Shown in pieces: positions 53,407-63,103 of a stretch of DNA of 64,000 nucleotides (position 1 is its first letter; each line of letters begins with the position of its first letter). The stretch comes from Pseudodesulfovibrio thermohalotolerans. GTDB taxonomy: Bacteria; Desulfobacterota; Desulfovibrionia; Desulfovibrionales; Desulfovibrionaceae. Under the pieces are notes generated by a model that saw only the letters and a program-made list of their open reading frames with translations, did not search any database and was not told the origin of the DNA. The DNA is taken from the NCBI RefSeq assembly GCF_021353295.2, contig NZ_CP120635.1, positions 3,179,501 to 3,243,500 on the forward strand, given 5' to 3'. The position numbers were made by a program, and so were the translations under genes.

Positions 53407-54288
53407 ATGCCTCTGGAATTGATCCCCAACCCACTGCTCTCAAAGCGCACCACCCTGCGGCTCGGCGGCCCCGCCGCCGTGGAGGCCGTGGTGCGCGAGG
53501 AGACGGACCTGGACGAGCTGTCCGAATTCCTGACCAGGGAGGCGCTGCCGCCGTTCGTCATCGGCGCGGGCAGCAACCTGCTGGCTGGGGACGGCCCTCT
53601 GGAGTTGGCCCTGGTCCGCGTGGCGGACTGTCCGGGACCGGAGCGCGTGGAACGGGACGGCTCGACCATCATCGTCCGCTGCGGCGCGGGACTCCGCCTG
53701 CCTGGCCTGCTCGGCTGGGCGCAGAAGGCAGGCTTCTCGGGGATGGAGGGCATGACCGGCATTCCCGGAACCGTGGGCGGCGCCGTGGCCATGAACGCGG
53801 GTTCCTACGGCGTGGAGATCGGCGAGCTGATAACCCGGGTGCGGGTGTGGACCCCGACCGGCGGCCTGGTTTGGCTGGATCGTGGTCAATGTTCCTTCGG
53901 CTACCGGAGCTTCTCCCTCGCCGACCTGCCGGGCAAGTTCCTGGTCTGGGAAGTGGAGCTGGGCCTCGGGGAGTCCGACCCCAAGGCGGTCCGCTCCGCC
54001 ATGCGCGACGTGTACCGGAATAAAAAGGCCACCCAGCCGGTCACGGCCAAAAGCGCTGGCTGCGTCTTCAAGAATCCGCCGGAACAAAGCGCGGGCAAGC
54101 TTCTGGACAAGGCGGGCATGAAGGGCGCGCGGCTCGGCGGCATGGCCTTCTCGGAAGTACACGCGAATTTTCTCGTCAACCTCGAAAGCGGCACCGCCGC
54201 AGACGCCCTTCAGCTCATGGAAATGGGCCGCAGGAGGGTCAAGGAACAATTCGGCACAACTCTCGAACCGGAGGTCATCGTACTGTGA
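53407..54288 (+). CDS. murB: UDP-N-acetylenolpyruvoylglucosamine reductase
   Basis: A 293-residue FAD protein of the compact type II MurB. The FAD site shows TTLRLGGPA, GAGSNLLAGDGP and GMTGIPGTVGGAVAMNAGSYG. The proton-donor position reads SAGCVFKNP, so Cys replaces the Ser found in E. coli; Cys is also found in other type II enzymes. It reduces UDP-GlcNAc-enolpyruvate to UDP-MurNAc with NADPH. The ATG at 53407 follows TAGGAG. It overlaps ftsQ by four bases (GTGA). Confidence 0.94.
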   Translation: MPLELIPNPLLSKRTTLRLGGPAAVEAVVREETDLDELSEFLTREALPPFVIGAGSNLLAGDGPLELALVRVADCPGPERVERDGSTIIVRCGAGLRLPGLLGWAQKAGFSGMEGMTGIPGTVGGAVAMNAGSYGVEIGELITRVRVWTPTGGLVWLDRGQCSFGYRSFSLADLPGKFLVWEVELGLGESDPKAVRSAMRDVYRNKKATQPVTAKSAGCVFKNPPEQSAGKLLDKAGMKGARLGGMAFSEVHANFLVNLESGTAADALQLMEMGRRRVKEQFGTTLEPEVIVL

Positions 54289-55178
54289 GCACCCTGACCA
54301 TGGGCAAACAGAGCCGACTGAATCTCAGCGGAAAAGGCGCCGGGCGGAACAAGACCCGCAAGCGCCCGAAATCCGGAACCACCTTGCTGACCGGCGGCAG
54401 ATCGCCGCGCAGACTGGCCGGAGCGGGCAAATTCATGGTCCGCCTGGTCATGGCCAGCCTGGTCCTGTCCCTTGTCGCCGTGCTCGGCGTGGGGCTGCTT
54501 TTCGGCTACCGCTACATCACCGCGCACCCCTATTTCGACCTCAAGGTCATCCGCGTTGCGGGCAATGACCGGCTGAGCCGCGAGGACATCCTCGACATCT
54601 CCAAGGTGGGGCTCGGCCTCAACTGCCTGAACATGAACGTGGGCGAGGTCAAGAACCGGCTGGACGCCAACCCGTGGATCGACTCCGTGACCGTGCGCAG
54701 GGAGCTGCCGAACCGGCTGCTCATCACGGTGCGCGAAAAGGTCCCGGCCTTCTGGACGCGCCAGGGCGACGGCCTGTACTTTGCCGACGCGCGCGGCCGC
54801 GTTATCGCGCCCATGCATCCCGGCGAACAGGCTTCCCTGCCGGTCCTGAGCGTGGCGGAAGACCTGTCGGACGCCCCCGACGTTCTGTCCGGGGTTCTCA
54901 AGAAGATGGCCGACCGAGAGACCCCGTTCACGCAGGCCCAAGCCGCCTGGATCAAGCTGACCAGCGCCCATGAACTGGAAATCTACCTTGACGGCGCGGG
55001 CAACGGCCAAGGGCTGACGGTGAAACTTTCCATGGACCGATGGGAGGTCCAGCTCGAACGGCTCAAGGTCGTCTGGCGAGACCTCCTGCGGCGAAATGAA
55101 TTCGACGACGCGGCCATTATCGCGGCCAGCGGCGACAAGATCTGGATAAAGAAGCGGTCCGCCCATGCAGCGGGCTAA
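54285..55178 (+). CDS. ftsQ: Cell division protein FtsQ
   Basis: A 297-residue protein. A long basic cytoplasmic part (residues 1-48) is followed by one membrane helix (about 50-73; VRLVMASLVLSLVAVLGVGLLF), the POTRA domain (about 79-150; FDLKVIRVAGNDRLSREDIL, NPWIDSVTVRRELPN) and the FtsQ beta domain. It recruits FtsL and FtsB to the septum. The start is GTG at 54285 in the murB stop. The cytoplasmic part is longer than in E. coli. Confidence 0.93.
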   Translation: MSTLTMGKQSRLNLSGKGAGRNKTRKRPKSGTTLLTGGRSPRRLAGAGKFMVRLVMASLVLSLVAVLGVGLLFGYRYITAHPYFDLKVIRVAGNDRLSREDILDISKVGLGLNCLNMNVGEVKNRLDANPWIDSVTVRRELPNRLLITVREKVPAFWTRQGDGLYFADARGRVIAPMHPGEQASLPVLSVAEDLSDAPDVLSGVLKKMADRETPFTQAQAAWIKLTSAHELEIYLDGAGNGQGLTVKLSMDRWEVQLERLKVVWRDLLRRNEFDDAAIIAASGDKIWIKKRSAHAAG

Positions 55179-55217
55179 GCGCATAGATATCTCACAGGGA
55201 ACAACAGAGGAGTCAGT

Positions 55218-56456
55218 ATGGCAAGAAACGATCTCATAGTGGGCCTGGACGTGGGCACCACCAAAATATGCACCGTGGTCGGCGAGGCCACGGACAACGG
55301 CGTCGACATCATCGGCATCGGCACGGCCCCTTCGACCGGGTTGCGCCGCGGCGTGGTGGTCAACATCGAAAAGACGGTCCAGTGCATCAAGAAGTCCCTG
55401 GAGGACGCCGAGCTCATGGCGGGCTGCGACATCCGCACCGTGTACGCGGGGATCGCGGGCAGCCATATTCAGGGCTTCAACTCCCACGGCGTCATCGCGG
55501 TCAAGGGCGGCGAAGTCACCCAGCGCGACGTGGACAGGGTCATCGAGGCCGCCAAGGCCATCGCCATCCCCATGGACCGGGAAGTGCTCCACACCCTGCC
55601 CCAGGAATTCATCGTGGACGACCAGCGCGGCATCGCCGACCCGCTCGGCATGGCCGGTGTACGCCTTGAGGTCAAGGTCCACATCGTCACCGGCGCGGTG
55701 ACCTCGGCCCAGAACATCATCCGCTCCTGCAACCGCTCCGGGCTCGACGTGTCCAACATCGTCCTGGAGTCGCTGGCGTCCAGCAAGGCAGTGCTTTCCG
55801 CCGAAGAACGCGAGATCGGCGTCGCGCTGGTGGACATCGGCGGGGGGACCACGGATATCGCGGTCTTTTCCAAGGACTCCATCAAGCACACGAGCGTGCT
55901 CGCGCTGGGCGGCCACAACCTGACCAACGACATCGCCTACGGGCTGCGCACGCCCATGATGTCGGCAGAAAAGATCAAGATGGATTACGGCTGCGCCATG
56001 GCCGACCTGGTCACCAGCGAGGAAATCATCGAGGTGCCCAGCGTGGGCGGGCGCGAATCGCGCCGCATGAGCAAGCGCGTACTGGCCGAAATCTGCGAGC
56101 CGCGTTGCGAGGAAATTCTCGCCCTGGTGGACCAGGAGTTGATCAAATCCGGGTTCAAGAACATGATCGCCGCGGGCGTTGTCCTGACCGGCGGCACGGT
56201 GCTCATCGACGGTATGCAGGAACTGGCCGAACAGATTTTCGACCTGCCCGTGCGCATGGGCGTGCCCGCCGAGGGCATCGGCGGCCTGGCCGAGGAAGTC
56301 AGGAGCCCCAAATACGCCACGGCTGTCGGGCTGCTGCTCCACGGAGCCGAGGAGGAAGGCCTCCACAACAAGGTCCGGCCCTTCAAGATACGCGACGATT
56401 CCGGCTTCGACCGCATCGTCGGAAGGATGAAAAAGTGGTTCTCCGACATCGCATAG
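55218..56456 (+). CDS. ftsA: Cell division actin-like protein FtsA
   Basis: A 412-residue actin-fold protein. The ATP-binding loops are VGLDVGTTKICTVV (residues 8-21) and LVDIGGGTTDIAVF; VLTGGTVLIDGM is the adenosine motif. A short C-terminal amphipathic helix (GRMKKWFSDIA) anchors it to the membrane. FtsA tethers FtsZ and links it to FtsW/FtsI. AGAGGAGTCAGT precedes the ATG. It is the second-last gene of the cluster. Confidence 0.97.
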   Translation: MARNDLIVGLDVGTTKICTVVGEATDNGVDIIGIGTAPSTGLRRGVVVNIEKTVQCIKKSLEDAELMAGCDIRTVYAGIAGSHIQGFNSHGVIAVKGGEVTQRDVDRVIEAAKAIAIPMDREVLHTLPQEFIVDDQRGIADPLGMAGVRLEVKVHIVTGAVTSAQNIIRSCNRSGLDVSNIVLESLASSKAVLSAEEREIGVALVDIGGGTTDIAVFSKDSIKHTSVLALGGHNLTNDIAYGLRTPMMSAEKIKMDYGCAMADLVTSEEIIEVPSVGGRESRRMSKRVLAEICEPRCEEILALVDQELIKSGFKNMIAAGVVLTGGTVLIDGMQELAEQIFDLPVRMGVPAEGIGGLAEEVRSPKYATAVGLLLHGAEEEGLHNKVRPFKIRDDSGFDRIVGRMKKWFSDIA

Positions 56457-56519
56457 ACGGGAACGACTTTGAGGATACAGGGAAACTCTCAACAGGGAAA
56501 AACTGAGGAGGACATTGGA

Positions 56520-57773
56520 ATGGAATATTTCGAGATCGAACATGAAACCAACGCCAAGATCAAAGTCGTTGGTTGCGGCGGCGGCGGAGGAAACGCGGTC
56601 AACAACATGATCCAGTCCGCGCTCAAGGGCGTAAAGTTCATCGTTGCCAACACCGACGCGCAGGACATCCACAAATCCCTCGCCGAACACAAGATCCAGA
56701 TCGGCGAAAAGCTGACCAAGGGCCTGGGCGCAGGCGCCAACCCCGAAATCGGCCGGTCCGCCGCCGAGGAGTCCATGGACCAGATCCGCGAGGCGCTCGA
56801 CGGCTCCGACATGGTCTTCATCACCGCCGGCATGGGCGGCGGCACGGGCACCGGCTCCGCCCCGGTGGTCGCCCAGGTGGCCAAGGAACTGGGCGCGCTG
56901 ACCGTCGGCGTAGTCACCAAGCCCTTCTACTTCGAGGGCAAGCGCAGGCTCCAGCAGGCCGACGAGGGCACCCGCGCCCTGGCCGATGTGGTGGACTCCA
57001 TCATCACCATCCCCAACGACAGGCTCCTGCAGCTCGCCGCCAAGAAGGCGTCCTTCTCCGACATGCTCAAGAAGGCCGATGAAGTCCTGTACTACGCGGT
57101 CAAGGGCATCGCCGACCTGATTACCGTGCACGGCCTCATCAACCTGGATTTCGCCGACGTCAAGGCGGCCATGTCCAACTCCGGCATGGCCCTCATGGGC
57201 ACCGGCATCGCCTCGGGCGAATCCCGCGCCAAGGAAGCGGCCATGAAGGCCATCACCAGCCCGCTGCTGGAGGATGTTTCCATCGAAGGCGCCAAGGGCG
57301 TGCTCATCAACATCACCTGCGGCCCGGACATGCTCATCGACGAGGTCTCCGAAGCCGCCGACATCATCTACAAGGAAGCCCACGACGACGCCGAGATCTT
57401 CTTCGGAACGGTCTTCGACCCCGACGCGGGCGATGAAATGCGCATCACCGTCATCGCCACGGGCATCGAGCCCGCCATGGAGGAGCCGGAACCGGTCCTG
57501 TCCAAGGCGGAGCAGCAGAAGCTTCTGCTTCTCGGACCCCGGGGCGTGGCCAAGTCCACCGAACAGCCGCGCCGCGCCGGGCACCAGCGGGTCCTGAACA
57601 CGGACCGCAATATCCCCGCGTACCTGCGCAAGGCGGGCGGAGAACTGAACACCACGGATCTGCCCAACCGGCAGGCGCCCCAGCGCGCCGTGGCCGGTCC
57701 CGGCGAAGAGGAGTTCATCTTCGAGGAAGACAACCTCGACGTCCCCGCGTTCATCCGCAAGAACGTGGACTAG
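56520..57773 (+). CDS. ftsZ: Cell division GTPase FtsZ
   Basis: A 417-residue tubulin-like protein. The GTP-binding signature [13 protein letters not shown] is near residue 107; the first loop reads [16 protein letters not shown], and the T7 synergy loop [11 protein letters not shown] is complete. The C-terminal linker is followed by the conserved peptide DVPAFIRKN, which binds FtsA. GAGGAGGACATTGGA precedes the ATG at 56520. It ends the dcw cluster. No terminator is seen directly after it, so the next gene may be co-transcribed. Confidence 0.97.
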   Translation: MEYFEIEHETNAKIKVVGCGGGGGNAVNNMIQSALKGVKFIVANTDAQDIHKSLAEHKIQIGEKLTKGLGAGANPEIGRSAAEESMDQIREALDGSDMVFITAGMGGGTGTGSAPVVAQVAKELGALTVGVVTKPFYFEGKRRLQQADEGTRALADVVDSIITIPNDRLLQLAAKKASFSDMLKKADEVLYYAVKGIADLITVHGLINLDFADVKAAMSNSGMALMGTGIASGESRAKEAAMKAITSPLLEDVSIEGAKGVLINITCGPDMLIDEVSEAADIIYKEAHDDAEIFFGTVFDPDAGDEMRITVIATGIEPAMEEPEPVLSKAEQQKLLLLGPRGVAKSTEQPRRAGHQRVLNTDRNIPAYLRKAGGELNTTDLPNRQAPQRAVAGPGEEEFIFEEDNLDVPAFIRKNVD

Positions 57774-57833
57774 ACTTAACATGCTGCGTGTTTAAGGGGG
57801 TGCCCCATCGGTACCCGTACCCTGTATCTTGGC

Positions 57834-59474
57834 GTGTCGGAGCCCAAGGCTCCCGACCTCGGCGGACGGCTGCCCGTGGCGCTGGCCGTTCCCGGAGGCG
57901 ACAAGGCCGCCCTGTCGGCGCTCGGCTGGCAAGCCGTGTATCGGACGCTGTCCGAAGCCCCAGGTCTGGCCGTTGAACGGGTCTTCCCCGACAAGCTTGG
58001 AGGGACCGACGGCGCGGAACCCAAAACGCGCGAATCAAAGAGCCCACTATCCTCATTCCCTGTAATAGCCTGGAGCATCACGTTCGAGGAGGATTTCCTC
58101 AGCCTGCCTCGAACGCTCCGGGCAGCGGGCGTTCCGCCGCTGGCGGCGGAACGCCCATCTCTTCCCCTGGTCATTGCGGGAGGCCCCGTGGCCTTTCTCA
58201 ACCCGGCCCCCATCGCTCCCTTCGTTGACTGTTTTTGGGTGGGCGAGGCCGAAGACCGTTTTCTCACATTTTTCGACACCCTCCGGCGGCTGGTCTTTGA
58301 CGGCGCGGACAAGGACGCCATCCTCGACGCGGTCAAGGACATGGAAGGCGTGTACGTGCCCGGCCGGTCCAAAACCCCGGTACGCCGCATCGTCTCAAGC
58401 GGCCCCGGCGTGTTGACCGACCCGGCGTTCTCCTGCTTCATATCCAACAAGGCGGCCTTCCGGGACACCCTCCTGCTCGAAGTCAACCGGGGGTGCCCCT
58501 ATGGATGCCGGTTCTGCGCGGCAGGCTACATCTACCGCCCGCCCCGCCACGCCGAGCTCGACGAGCTCAAGCGCATCGTGGAGCTTTCCGACCCGCCCAA
58601 GGTCGGACTGGTGGGCACGGCCCTGACCGACTGGCCGGACCTGCTCCCGTTCCTCAAATGGCTCCACGAACGCAAAAAGAAATTCTCCCTCTCGTCCATG
58701 CGCGCGGACGGCATAACCGAAGAGCTGCTCATCTACCTGCGGGAACGCGGCATCCGCACCGTCACGCTGGCGCTGGAAGGCGCCAGTGAGCGGCTTCGCC
58801 GTATGATGAGCAAGAAGCTCGACCCCAAGGACTTTCTCAACGCGGTCCGGCTCTGCGCCCGCTATGGCGTGAACCACCTCAAAATCTACATGATCGCCGG
58901 CTGGCCCGGCGAGACCGAGGAAGACTACACCGAGCTGGCCGGGTTCCTCGAAGAGATCGTGCGCATCCGCAGCGAAGAGCCGGGCGGACGCAAAAAGCAG
59001 TTCATGCGCATCACCATCGGGGTCAGCTCCCTGGTGCCCAAGCCGTTCACGCCGTTCCAATGGGCGCCCATGATGAGCGAAGTGGCCCTGAACGAGCGCA
59101 TGAAGGGGTTGGTCAGAATGGTCAAGCCCTACAAGGGAGTGACCCTCCAGCACGACGACCCGTTCCAGGCGCGCCTTCAGGGGCTGCTGGCTCGCGGCGG
59201 CGAGGAGCTGGCCGAATTCATCCTGCTCGCCGCCGACCACGGCGGCTGGAAAAAGGCCCTCAAGCTGTGGGACGGCGACGCCGCGAATATACTTGACCGC
59301 GAGCGGAATCAGGACGAGCCCTTCCCCTGGGAAGTCGTGGACATCGGCGTGAAGCGCGAACACATGTGGAAGGAATGGGAACGCGCCAAGACCGCCAAAG
59401 TCAGCCCCGGCTGCTCCCGCAAGGGGTGCGGGCAGTGTTCAGGGTGCGGAATGGAAGCGCCGCCCGGGAAATAG
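57834..59474 (+). CDS. Radical SAM protein downstream of ftsZ
   Basis: A protein of at least 546 residues. The N-terminal 180 residues resemble a B12-binding-like fold (VIAGGPVAFLNPAPIAPFVD, WVGEAEDRFLTFF). The radical SAM motif CPYGCRFC is near residue 225, followed by VGLVGTALTDWPDLLPFL and YMIAGWPGETEEDY. A cysteine-rich end (CSRKGCGQCSGCG) could hold another cluster. The substrate is unknown. The GTG at 57834 has no ribosome site; an ATC at 57807, six bases after AAGGGGG, would add IGTRTLYLG, which looks like real sequence. It follows ftsZ by about 33-60 bases and may be co-transcribed with it. Confidence 0.82.
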   Translation: MSEPKAPDLGGRLPVALAVPGGDKAALSALGWQAVYRTLSEAPGLAVERVFPDKLGGTDGAEPKTRESKSPLSSFPVIAWSITFEEDFLSLPRTLRAAGVPPLAAERPSLPLVIAGGPVAFLNPAPIAPFVDCFWVGEAEDRFLTFFDTLRRLVFDGADKDAILDAVKDMEGVYVPGRSKTPVRRIVSSGPGVLTDPAFSCFISNKAAFRDTLLLEVNRGCPYGCRFCAAGYIYRPPRHAELDELKRIVELSDPPKVGLVGTALTDWPDLLPFLKWLHERKKKFSLSSMRADGITEELLIYLRERGIRTVTLALEGASERLRRMMSKKLDPKDFLNAVRLCARYGVNHLKIYMIAGWPGETEEDYTELAGFLEEIVRIRSEEPGGRKKQFMRITIGVSSLVPKPFTPFQWAPMMSEVALNERMKGLVRMVKPYKGVTLQHDDPFQARLQGLLARGGEELAEFILLAADHGGWKKALKLWDGDAANILDRERNQDEPFPWEVVDIGVKREHMWKEWERAKTAKVSPGCSRKGCGQCSGCGMEAPPGK

Positions 59475-59494
59475 GCTCGAACAAGGATCAACGT

Positions 59495-60244
59495 ATGCGC
59501 ACCCTCGCCCTCCTCCTCATGACTCTCACCGCTCTCATCCCGGTACGCGCTCAGGCGGGCGAAACCATCGTGATCTTCGGCAACGACGCCAAGCCGCCCA
59601 AGTCCTGGATGGAGGAAGGCCGCCCCCGAGGCATCCTGGTGGACATGCTGCACGAAATCGAAACGCGCACCGGCCTAGCCTTCGACATCCGCCTCATGCC
59701 GTGGAAACGCGCCTACATGAATGCCCTGGAGGACCGGGGCGGCATCTTCGGGCTGTCCAAGAACCGGGAGCGGCGAACGCTGTTCGATTTCTCCGAGGTC
59801 ATGTACGTGGACGAAATGCGGCTGGTGGTCCTCAAGGGGCAGGAGTTCCCCTTCCGCAGCGTGGAGGACCTCAAGGGCAAAATCGTGGGCGTCACGCGCG
59901 GGGCCTCCTATGGCGACGAATTCGACCGGGCCAAGAACCGGATATTCATCCCCAGCGAAGATTCCGGCGCGGTCAGGCGGCTGCGGATGCTCCTGGCCGG
60001 ACGCATCGACGCGGCCCTGATGGGTCCGGGCCCGGACTCGGTCCGGTTCACCGTGATACGGGACAAGACCCTCATGGAAAACCGCGAGCTTTTCGTCATT
60101 CTCGATCCGCCGTTTGTCCGCGACGACAACTACATCGGCTTCACCCGGTTCATGCGGCAATCCGAGACCCTGGAAAAAATCAACGCCGCCCTGCGCGACA
60201 TGCGCCGCGACGGCACCATCGCCCGGATCGAAGCCCGGTATTGA
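59495..60244 (+). CDS. Extracellular solute-binding protein, family 3 type
   Basis: A 249-residue protein with a signal peptide (MRTLALLLMTLTALIPVRAQA, cut near residue 21). The mature part starts ETIVIFGNDAKPPKSWMEEG and includes GILVDMLHEIETRTGLAFDI and VEDLKGKIVGVTRGASYGDEF, typical of SBP_bac_3 domains that bind amino acids or similar small compounds. No permease or ATPase gene is adjacent; single proteins of this type often serve sensing or orphan functions. AAGGATCAACGT precedes the ATG. It starts 20 bases after the radical SAM stop. Confidence 0.85.
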   Translation: MRTLALLLMTLTALIPVRAQAGETIVIFGNDAKPPKSWMEEGRPRGILVDMLHEIETRTGLAFDIRLMPWKRAYMNALEDRGGIFGLSKNRERRTLFDFSEVMYVDEMRLVVLKGQEFPFRSVEDLKGKIVGVTRGASYGDEFDRAKNRIFIPSEDSGAVRRLRMLLAGRIDAALMGPGPDSVRFTVIRDKTLMENRELFVILDPPFVRDDNYIGFTRFMRQSETLEKINAALRDMRRDGTIARIEARY

Positions 60245-60388
60245 CCCGGGCCGTCTTTCCGCAGCGCGCAAAGGCCCGACCCATCCGGCCGACTTTCGCC
60301 AACCCGTCCCGCTCATTTAACTCGCCCACGGCCGCCATGCCGTGATATGCTCCCGGCAGTATACCCACTGCAAACCAAGGAGCACACC

Positions 60389-61129
60389 ATGAAGAATCTG
60401 CTCTTCATCCTGGCGATGTTGTTGATCCCCCAAACCGTGCTGGCCCTGGACGGAAACCCTGCGGAGTACCAGGTCGCTGGCCAAACGTTCGAGGGATACT
60501 ACGTCAGTCCGGCGGCCGATGCGCCGCTGGTCTTCCTGGTCCACGACTGGGACGGACTGACCGACTATGAGATCAAACGGGCCGGTATGCTCGCGGACCT
60601 GGGCTACGCCGTGTTCGCCGTGGACCTCTTCGGCAAGGGCATACGCCCGGAAAGCACCGACGCGCGCAGAAAGCTTACCGGCGAGTTGTACGCCGACCGC
60701 CAGGCCATGCGCGCGCGACTCATGGGAGGCCTGAACAAGGCCGCCGAGCTTGGTGCCAACCTGTCCAACACCGTGGCCATGGGCTACTGCTTCGGCGGCA
60801 CGGCGGTTCTTGAACTGGCCCGGTCCGGCGCGGCGCTCAAGGCATTCGTGCCCTTCCACGGCGGACTGGCCACGCCAAAGGGACAGGACTACACGGCCGC
60901 CAAGGGCTTTATCCTGGTTTTCCACGGCACGGCGGACCAGTCAGTGCCCATGAGCCAGTTCGCGGGCCTGGCCGAAGAACTCGAATCCGCAGGCGTCCCG
61001 CACGAAATGACCACCTACAGCGGCGCGCCCCACGCCTTCACCGTGTTCGGCTCCGACCGTTACCGCAAGAGCGCCGACGAAAAGTCTTGGGCGCGGTTCA
61101 CCGAATTCCTGAAGCAGACCCTCAAATAG
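60389..61129 (+). CDS. Exported dienelactone-hydrolase-family protein
   Basis: A 246-residue alpha/beta hydrolase with a signal peptide (residues 1-19, MKNLLFILAMLLIPQTVLA). The catalytic triad of the family is visible: Cys in AMGYCFGGTAVLE, Asp in FHGTADQSVP, and His in SGAPHAFTVFG. LVFLVHDWDGLTDYE holds the oxyanion region. Relatives hydrolyse lactones and esters; the substrate is unknown and the protein probably works in the periplasm. AAGGAGCACACC precedes the ATG. The next 260 bases hold a repeat element and the glyA terminator. Confidence 0.88.
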   Translation: MKNLLFILAMLLIPQTVLALDGNPAEYQVAGQTFEGYYVSPAADAPLVFLVHDWDGLTDYEIKRAGMLADLGYAVFAVDLFGKGIRPESTDARRKLTGELYADRQAMRARLMGGLNKAAELGANLSNTVAMGYCFGGTAVLELARSGAALKAFVPFHGGLATPKGQDYTAAKGFILVFHGTADQSVPMSQFAGLAEELESAGVPHEMTTYSGAPHAFTVFGSDRYRKSADEKSWARFTEFLKQTLK

Positions 61130-61254
61130 ACGCGAAAAGGGCGCCTTGACCGGCGGGGCCACACAAAATAAAAGCCGCGCCTCCTCAACAACGCCCCGCT
61201 CTCCTGATTCAAACTCCGCCTTGAAATTACAGCCCCCGCCCCGCGAAGCGGAAC

Positions 61255-61330
61255 CAAAAAGTTCTGGAGGGGGAGTCCAGAGGGGAACCTCTTTCAAGAG
61301 GTTCCCCTCTGGCCGCCGGAGGCACAGAGA
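61255..61330. repeat. Long hairpin repeat element (Desulfovibrio-type intergenic repeat)
   Basis: CCAGAGGGGAACCTCTT (61277-61293) and its perfect complement (61296-61312) form a 17-bp stem with a 2-base loop, inside a frame GGAGGGGGAGT...GGCCGCCGGAGGCA. A very similar GGAGGGGGAGTCCAGAGGGG / CCTCTGGCCGCCGGAGGC sequence is, to my knowledge, frequent between genes in Desulfovibrio genomes. One copy is in this window. Confidence 0.6.
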
Positions 61331-61335
61331 CAAAT

Positions 61336-61371
61336 AAAAAGGCCCGATCCGCGCACGGACCGGGCCTTTAC
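61336..61371 (-). terminator. Rho-independent terminator after glyA
   Basis: On the minus strand AAAGGCCCG-GT-CCG pairs with CGG-AT-CGGGCCTTT, followed by T5. It lies 20 bases past the glyA stop. Confidence 0.82.
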
Positions 61372-61390
61372 TATGCAAATCGGGAACGAC

Positions 61391-62629
61391 CTACCAGGCG
61401 AAGAGCGGGAATTCGCGGGCGAACTCCTCGACTTCCTTGGCGATTTCGCCCAGGGCCTTGTCGTCGTTCATGTTTTCGAGAGCGGCAACAATAGCTTCGC
61501 CGACCACGATCATGTCCTCTTCGATCATGCCTCGGGTGGTCAGGGCCGGGGTGCCCAGACGAACGCCGGAGGTCTGGAAGGGAGACTTGGTCTCGAACGG
61601 GATGGTGTTCTTGTTGGCGGTGATGCCAGCCTTGTCCAGAGCGATCTGGGCGTCCTTGCCGGTGTAGTCCTTGTCGGACAGGTCAAGGAGCATCATGTGG
61701 TTGTCGGTGCCGCCGGAAACGAGCTTGTAGCCGGCCTCGGTCAGAGCGGCGGCCAACTGCTTGGCGTTGCGGACGACCTGCTGCTGGTACTCGACGAAAC
61801 CGGGAGACAGGGCCTCGCCGAAGGCCACGGCCTTGGCCGCGATAACATGCATCAGCGGGCCGCCCTGGATGCCGGGGAAGATGTTGGAGTTGAGCTCCTG
61901 CTCCAGATCGTCGGTGCTGAGGATCATGCCGCCGCGAGGTCCGCGCAGGGTCTTGTGGGTCGTGGTGGTGGTGTAGTGAGCGTATTCGATGCAGGACGGA
62001 TGCTCACCGGCAGCGATGAGGCCCGCGATGTGGGCCATGTCGACCATCAGCTTGGCGCCGACTTCATCGGCGATGGCGCGGAAGCGGGCGAAATCGATGA
62101 TGCGCGGGTAGGCGGACGCACCGGCGATAATCATGGCGGGCCGGTGTTCCTTGGCAAGAGCCTCCACCGCGTCGTAGTCGATGGTCTGGGTCTCCTTGTC
62201 CACACCGTAATGAACCATGTTGAAGAGCTTGCCCGAGAAGTTGACCGGGGAACCGTGGGTCAGGTGGCCGCCGTGGGACAGGTCCATGCCGAGGACGGTG
62301 TCGCCGGGCTTGCAGGCGGCGAAGTAGACGGCCATGTTGGCCTGGGAGCCGGAGTGCGGCTGGACGTTGGCATAGGTCGCGCCGAACAGCTCCTTGGCGC
62401 GCTCGCGGGCCAGATCCTCGACTTCGTCCACGAACTCGCAGCCGCCGTACCACCGCTTGCCCGGGTAGCCTTCGGCGTACTTGTGGGTCATGACAGACCC
62501 CTGAGCCTGGCGGACGGCGGTGGAGACAAAGTTTTCGCTGGCGATGAGTTCCAGCTTGGAGACCTGACGGTCAATCTCGTCGGCAATGGCGGAGGCAATC
62601 GCCGGGTCTTGGATAAACAGCTCTTCCAT
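61391..62629 (-). CDS. glyA: Serine hydroxymethyltransferase
   Basis: A 412-residue PLP enzyme. It interconverts serine and glycine with tetrahydrofolate, supplying one-carbon units. Motifs: LIASENFVS at the start, [37 protein letters not shown], and the PLP-lysine site [16 protein letters not shown] start at the ATG at 62629 (MEELFIQDP) behind GAGGATATCACC; the frame continues upstream to 62719 but that part has no homology. fabF lies upstream on the same strand, separated by a terminator. Confidence 0.97.
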   Translation of the reverse strand: MEELFIQDPAIASAIADEIDRQVSKLELIASENFVSTAVRQAQGSVMTHKYAEGYPGKRWYGGCEFVDEVEDLARERAKELFGATYANVQPHSGSQANMAVYFAACKPGDTVLGMDLSHGGHLTHGSPVNFSGKLFNMVHYGVDKETQTIDYDAVEALAKEHRPAMIIAGASAYPRIIDFARFRAIADEVGAKLMVDMAHIAGLIAAGEHPSCIEYAHYTTTTTHKTLRGPRGGMILSTDDLEQELNSNIFPGIQGGPLMHVIAAKAVAFGEALSPGFVEYQQQVVRNAKQLAAALTEAGYKLVSGGTDNHMMLLDLSDKDYTGKDAQIALDKAGITANKNTIPFETKSPFQTSGVRLGTPALTTRGMIEEDMIVVGEAIVAALENMNDDKALGEIAKEVEEFAREFPLFAW

Positions 62630-63061
62630 GGTGATATCCTCTAGGGTAAAATGTGGATGCGAATGGCTTCCCAGCCCAATCGGAGAACCGGCGATCCTCG
62701 CGCCACTCTCAACGGTCACGGCTTTTTCACCGCTCCCGGCAGGCGCTCCCGCCGTGCCCCGTGCACTGGAGATCCGTCCTTATATCAATACGACCCGCTC
62801 GTTCAAGCGACCCGGTTGTGCCGAAAATATGCAAAGTGCCTCGGCGGTCCGGAAATCGTTGGATATTATCCCCGGGATTCGCCGTTTTTCGGCGTCGCTC
62901 CGCGATTCGCGGAGGCCGCTTCACGCCCGCCCCTTGTATCCGGCATATAGTCGGTAAGGCAAGAACGTTTGAATCAAAAAAACTATTTTCCCATACCACG
63001 CCCCCACGCGCTCCGCGCTGGAGCGTGATCCGAGGCTTGAGGGAATGGATTCGGCACAAAT
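62630..63061. other. Intergenic region between fabF and glyA
   Basis: No gene is seen. It holds the glyA upstream region and two small plus-strand hairpins, CGCCG/CGGCG near 62880-62895 and CTCCGCG-ATT-CGCGGAG near 62899-62915, without T-tracts. No promoter was assigned with confidence. Confidence 0.45.
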
Positions 63062-63087
63062 AAAAAAGGGCCGCAAAAGCGGCCCTT
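63062..63087 (-). terminator. Rho-independent terminator after fabF
   Basis: GGGCCGC (63068-63074) and GCGGCCC (63079-63085) with loop AAAA/TTTT, followed on the minus strand by TTTTTT. Confidence 0.88.
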
Positions 63088-63103
63088 CCTTTTGTTTTCG
63101 AAG

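Noticed and set aside
54210..57782. 1190-aa minus-strand open frame
   Set aside because: It is antisense to ftsQ, ftsA and ftsZ. High GC content keeps this frame open by chance; its protein is low-complexity Gly/Ala/Asp/His/Val.
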